Source: Psococerastis gibbosa (taxonomy: Eukaryota; Arthropoda; Insecta; Psocodea; Psocidae). From it: a stretch of 64,000 nt of DNA. Below the pieces are notes generated by a model. The model did no database searches and had not been told where the DNA came from. It was given only the letters and a program-made list of their open reading frames with translations. Of the stretch, positions 63,825 to 64,000 are shown in pieces. The position numbers were made by a program, and so were the translations under genes. The stretch's first letter is position 1. Every line of letters begins with the position of its first letter. The stretch lies in contig OZ020488.1 of the NCBI GenBank assembly GCA_963971405.1, forward strand, positions 46,544,888 to 46,608,887, written 5' to 3'.

Positions 63825-64000
63825 CATTCCATTGACCGTCTAGGGCTATTTCCAAAAACGGTGACGTGGTAGCAGACATTCAAGACTTATGTGGCGTTTC
63901 CACCGACCTCGCATTGCAGAATGCAAATGACATTGACGGAAATTAGAATTTTTCTTTTTATAGAAATCTATTAAAATGTTTGTACTTAACATATCCCATG

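Larger units (their letters stand above)
61598..64000. mobile_element. Palindromic element with about 177-bp arms, RTE-like LINE at its axis; truncated by window end
   Basis: Arm 61598-61774 matches the reverse complement of 63825-64000 with few mismatches. The inner ends are GGTCAATGGAATG and CATTCCATTGACC, so without the LINE the arms would almost touch. The LINE occupies 61775-63824. Outer ends begin CATGGGATATGTTAA; the right outer boundary is at or beyond the window edge, so a target duplication cannot be checked. Confidence 0.8.

Overview
This window is animal nuclear DNA, most likely from an insect. The evidence is spliced genes with GT/AG introns, insect-like protein sequences, AT-rich introns and a dense load of LINE, Penelope, hAT-like and MITE elements. 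I could not fix the species; a hemipteroid insect is a guess. Four cellular genes can be read exon by exon, and in all four the exon phases join into one open frame.

Layout. (1) Positions 574-31480 (+) hold the 3' three quarters of the cytoplasmic dynein 1 heavy chain gene: 18 exons, 10,770 coding bases, 3,589 residues plus stop. About 1,050 N-terminal residues lie upstream of the window. (2) Positions 34401-37493 (-) hold a small four-exon gene for the PEST-containing nuclear protein PCNP (139 aa), most of it in exons too short to show as long ORFs. (3) Positions 37997-49811 (+) hold a complete nine-exon CDK5RAP1 gene (570 aa), a radical-SAM tRNA methylthiotransferase, head-to-head with PCNP across about 500 bp. 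(4) Positions 52027-53802 (-) hold ribosomal protein S26 (116 aa), whose first coding exon is only the ATG.

The rest is mostly repeats. Introns and spacers carry two large unclassified families (R1, at least seven copies; R2, two copies), a hAT-like family with long G/C runs, a TTAA-flanked MITE, other MITEs, a tRNA-derived SINE, a Penelope GIY-YIG remnant with hammerhead-like cores, the 3' end of an LTR element, and pieces of several LINE lineages. From 55.5 kb to the end the window is a nest of elements. An I-like LINE sits inside an inverted-repeat element with an 8-bp target duplication (55547-60412). RTE-like LINE copies lie at 60.6-63.8 kb, one of them apparently inserted at the axis of a large palindrome.

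The cellular genes are unrelated housekeeping functions (motor, nuclear protein, tRNA modification, ribosome) and do not form a pathway. I found no CRISPR array, operon or prokaryotic system. The most noteworthy items are the nested palindrome/LINE structures, the dimeric hAT-like element, and the apparent GC pattern in the very long dynein exons. Base composition remarks were made by eye, not computed.
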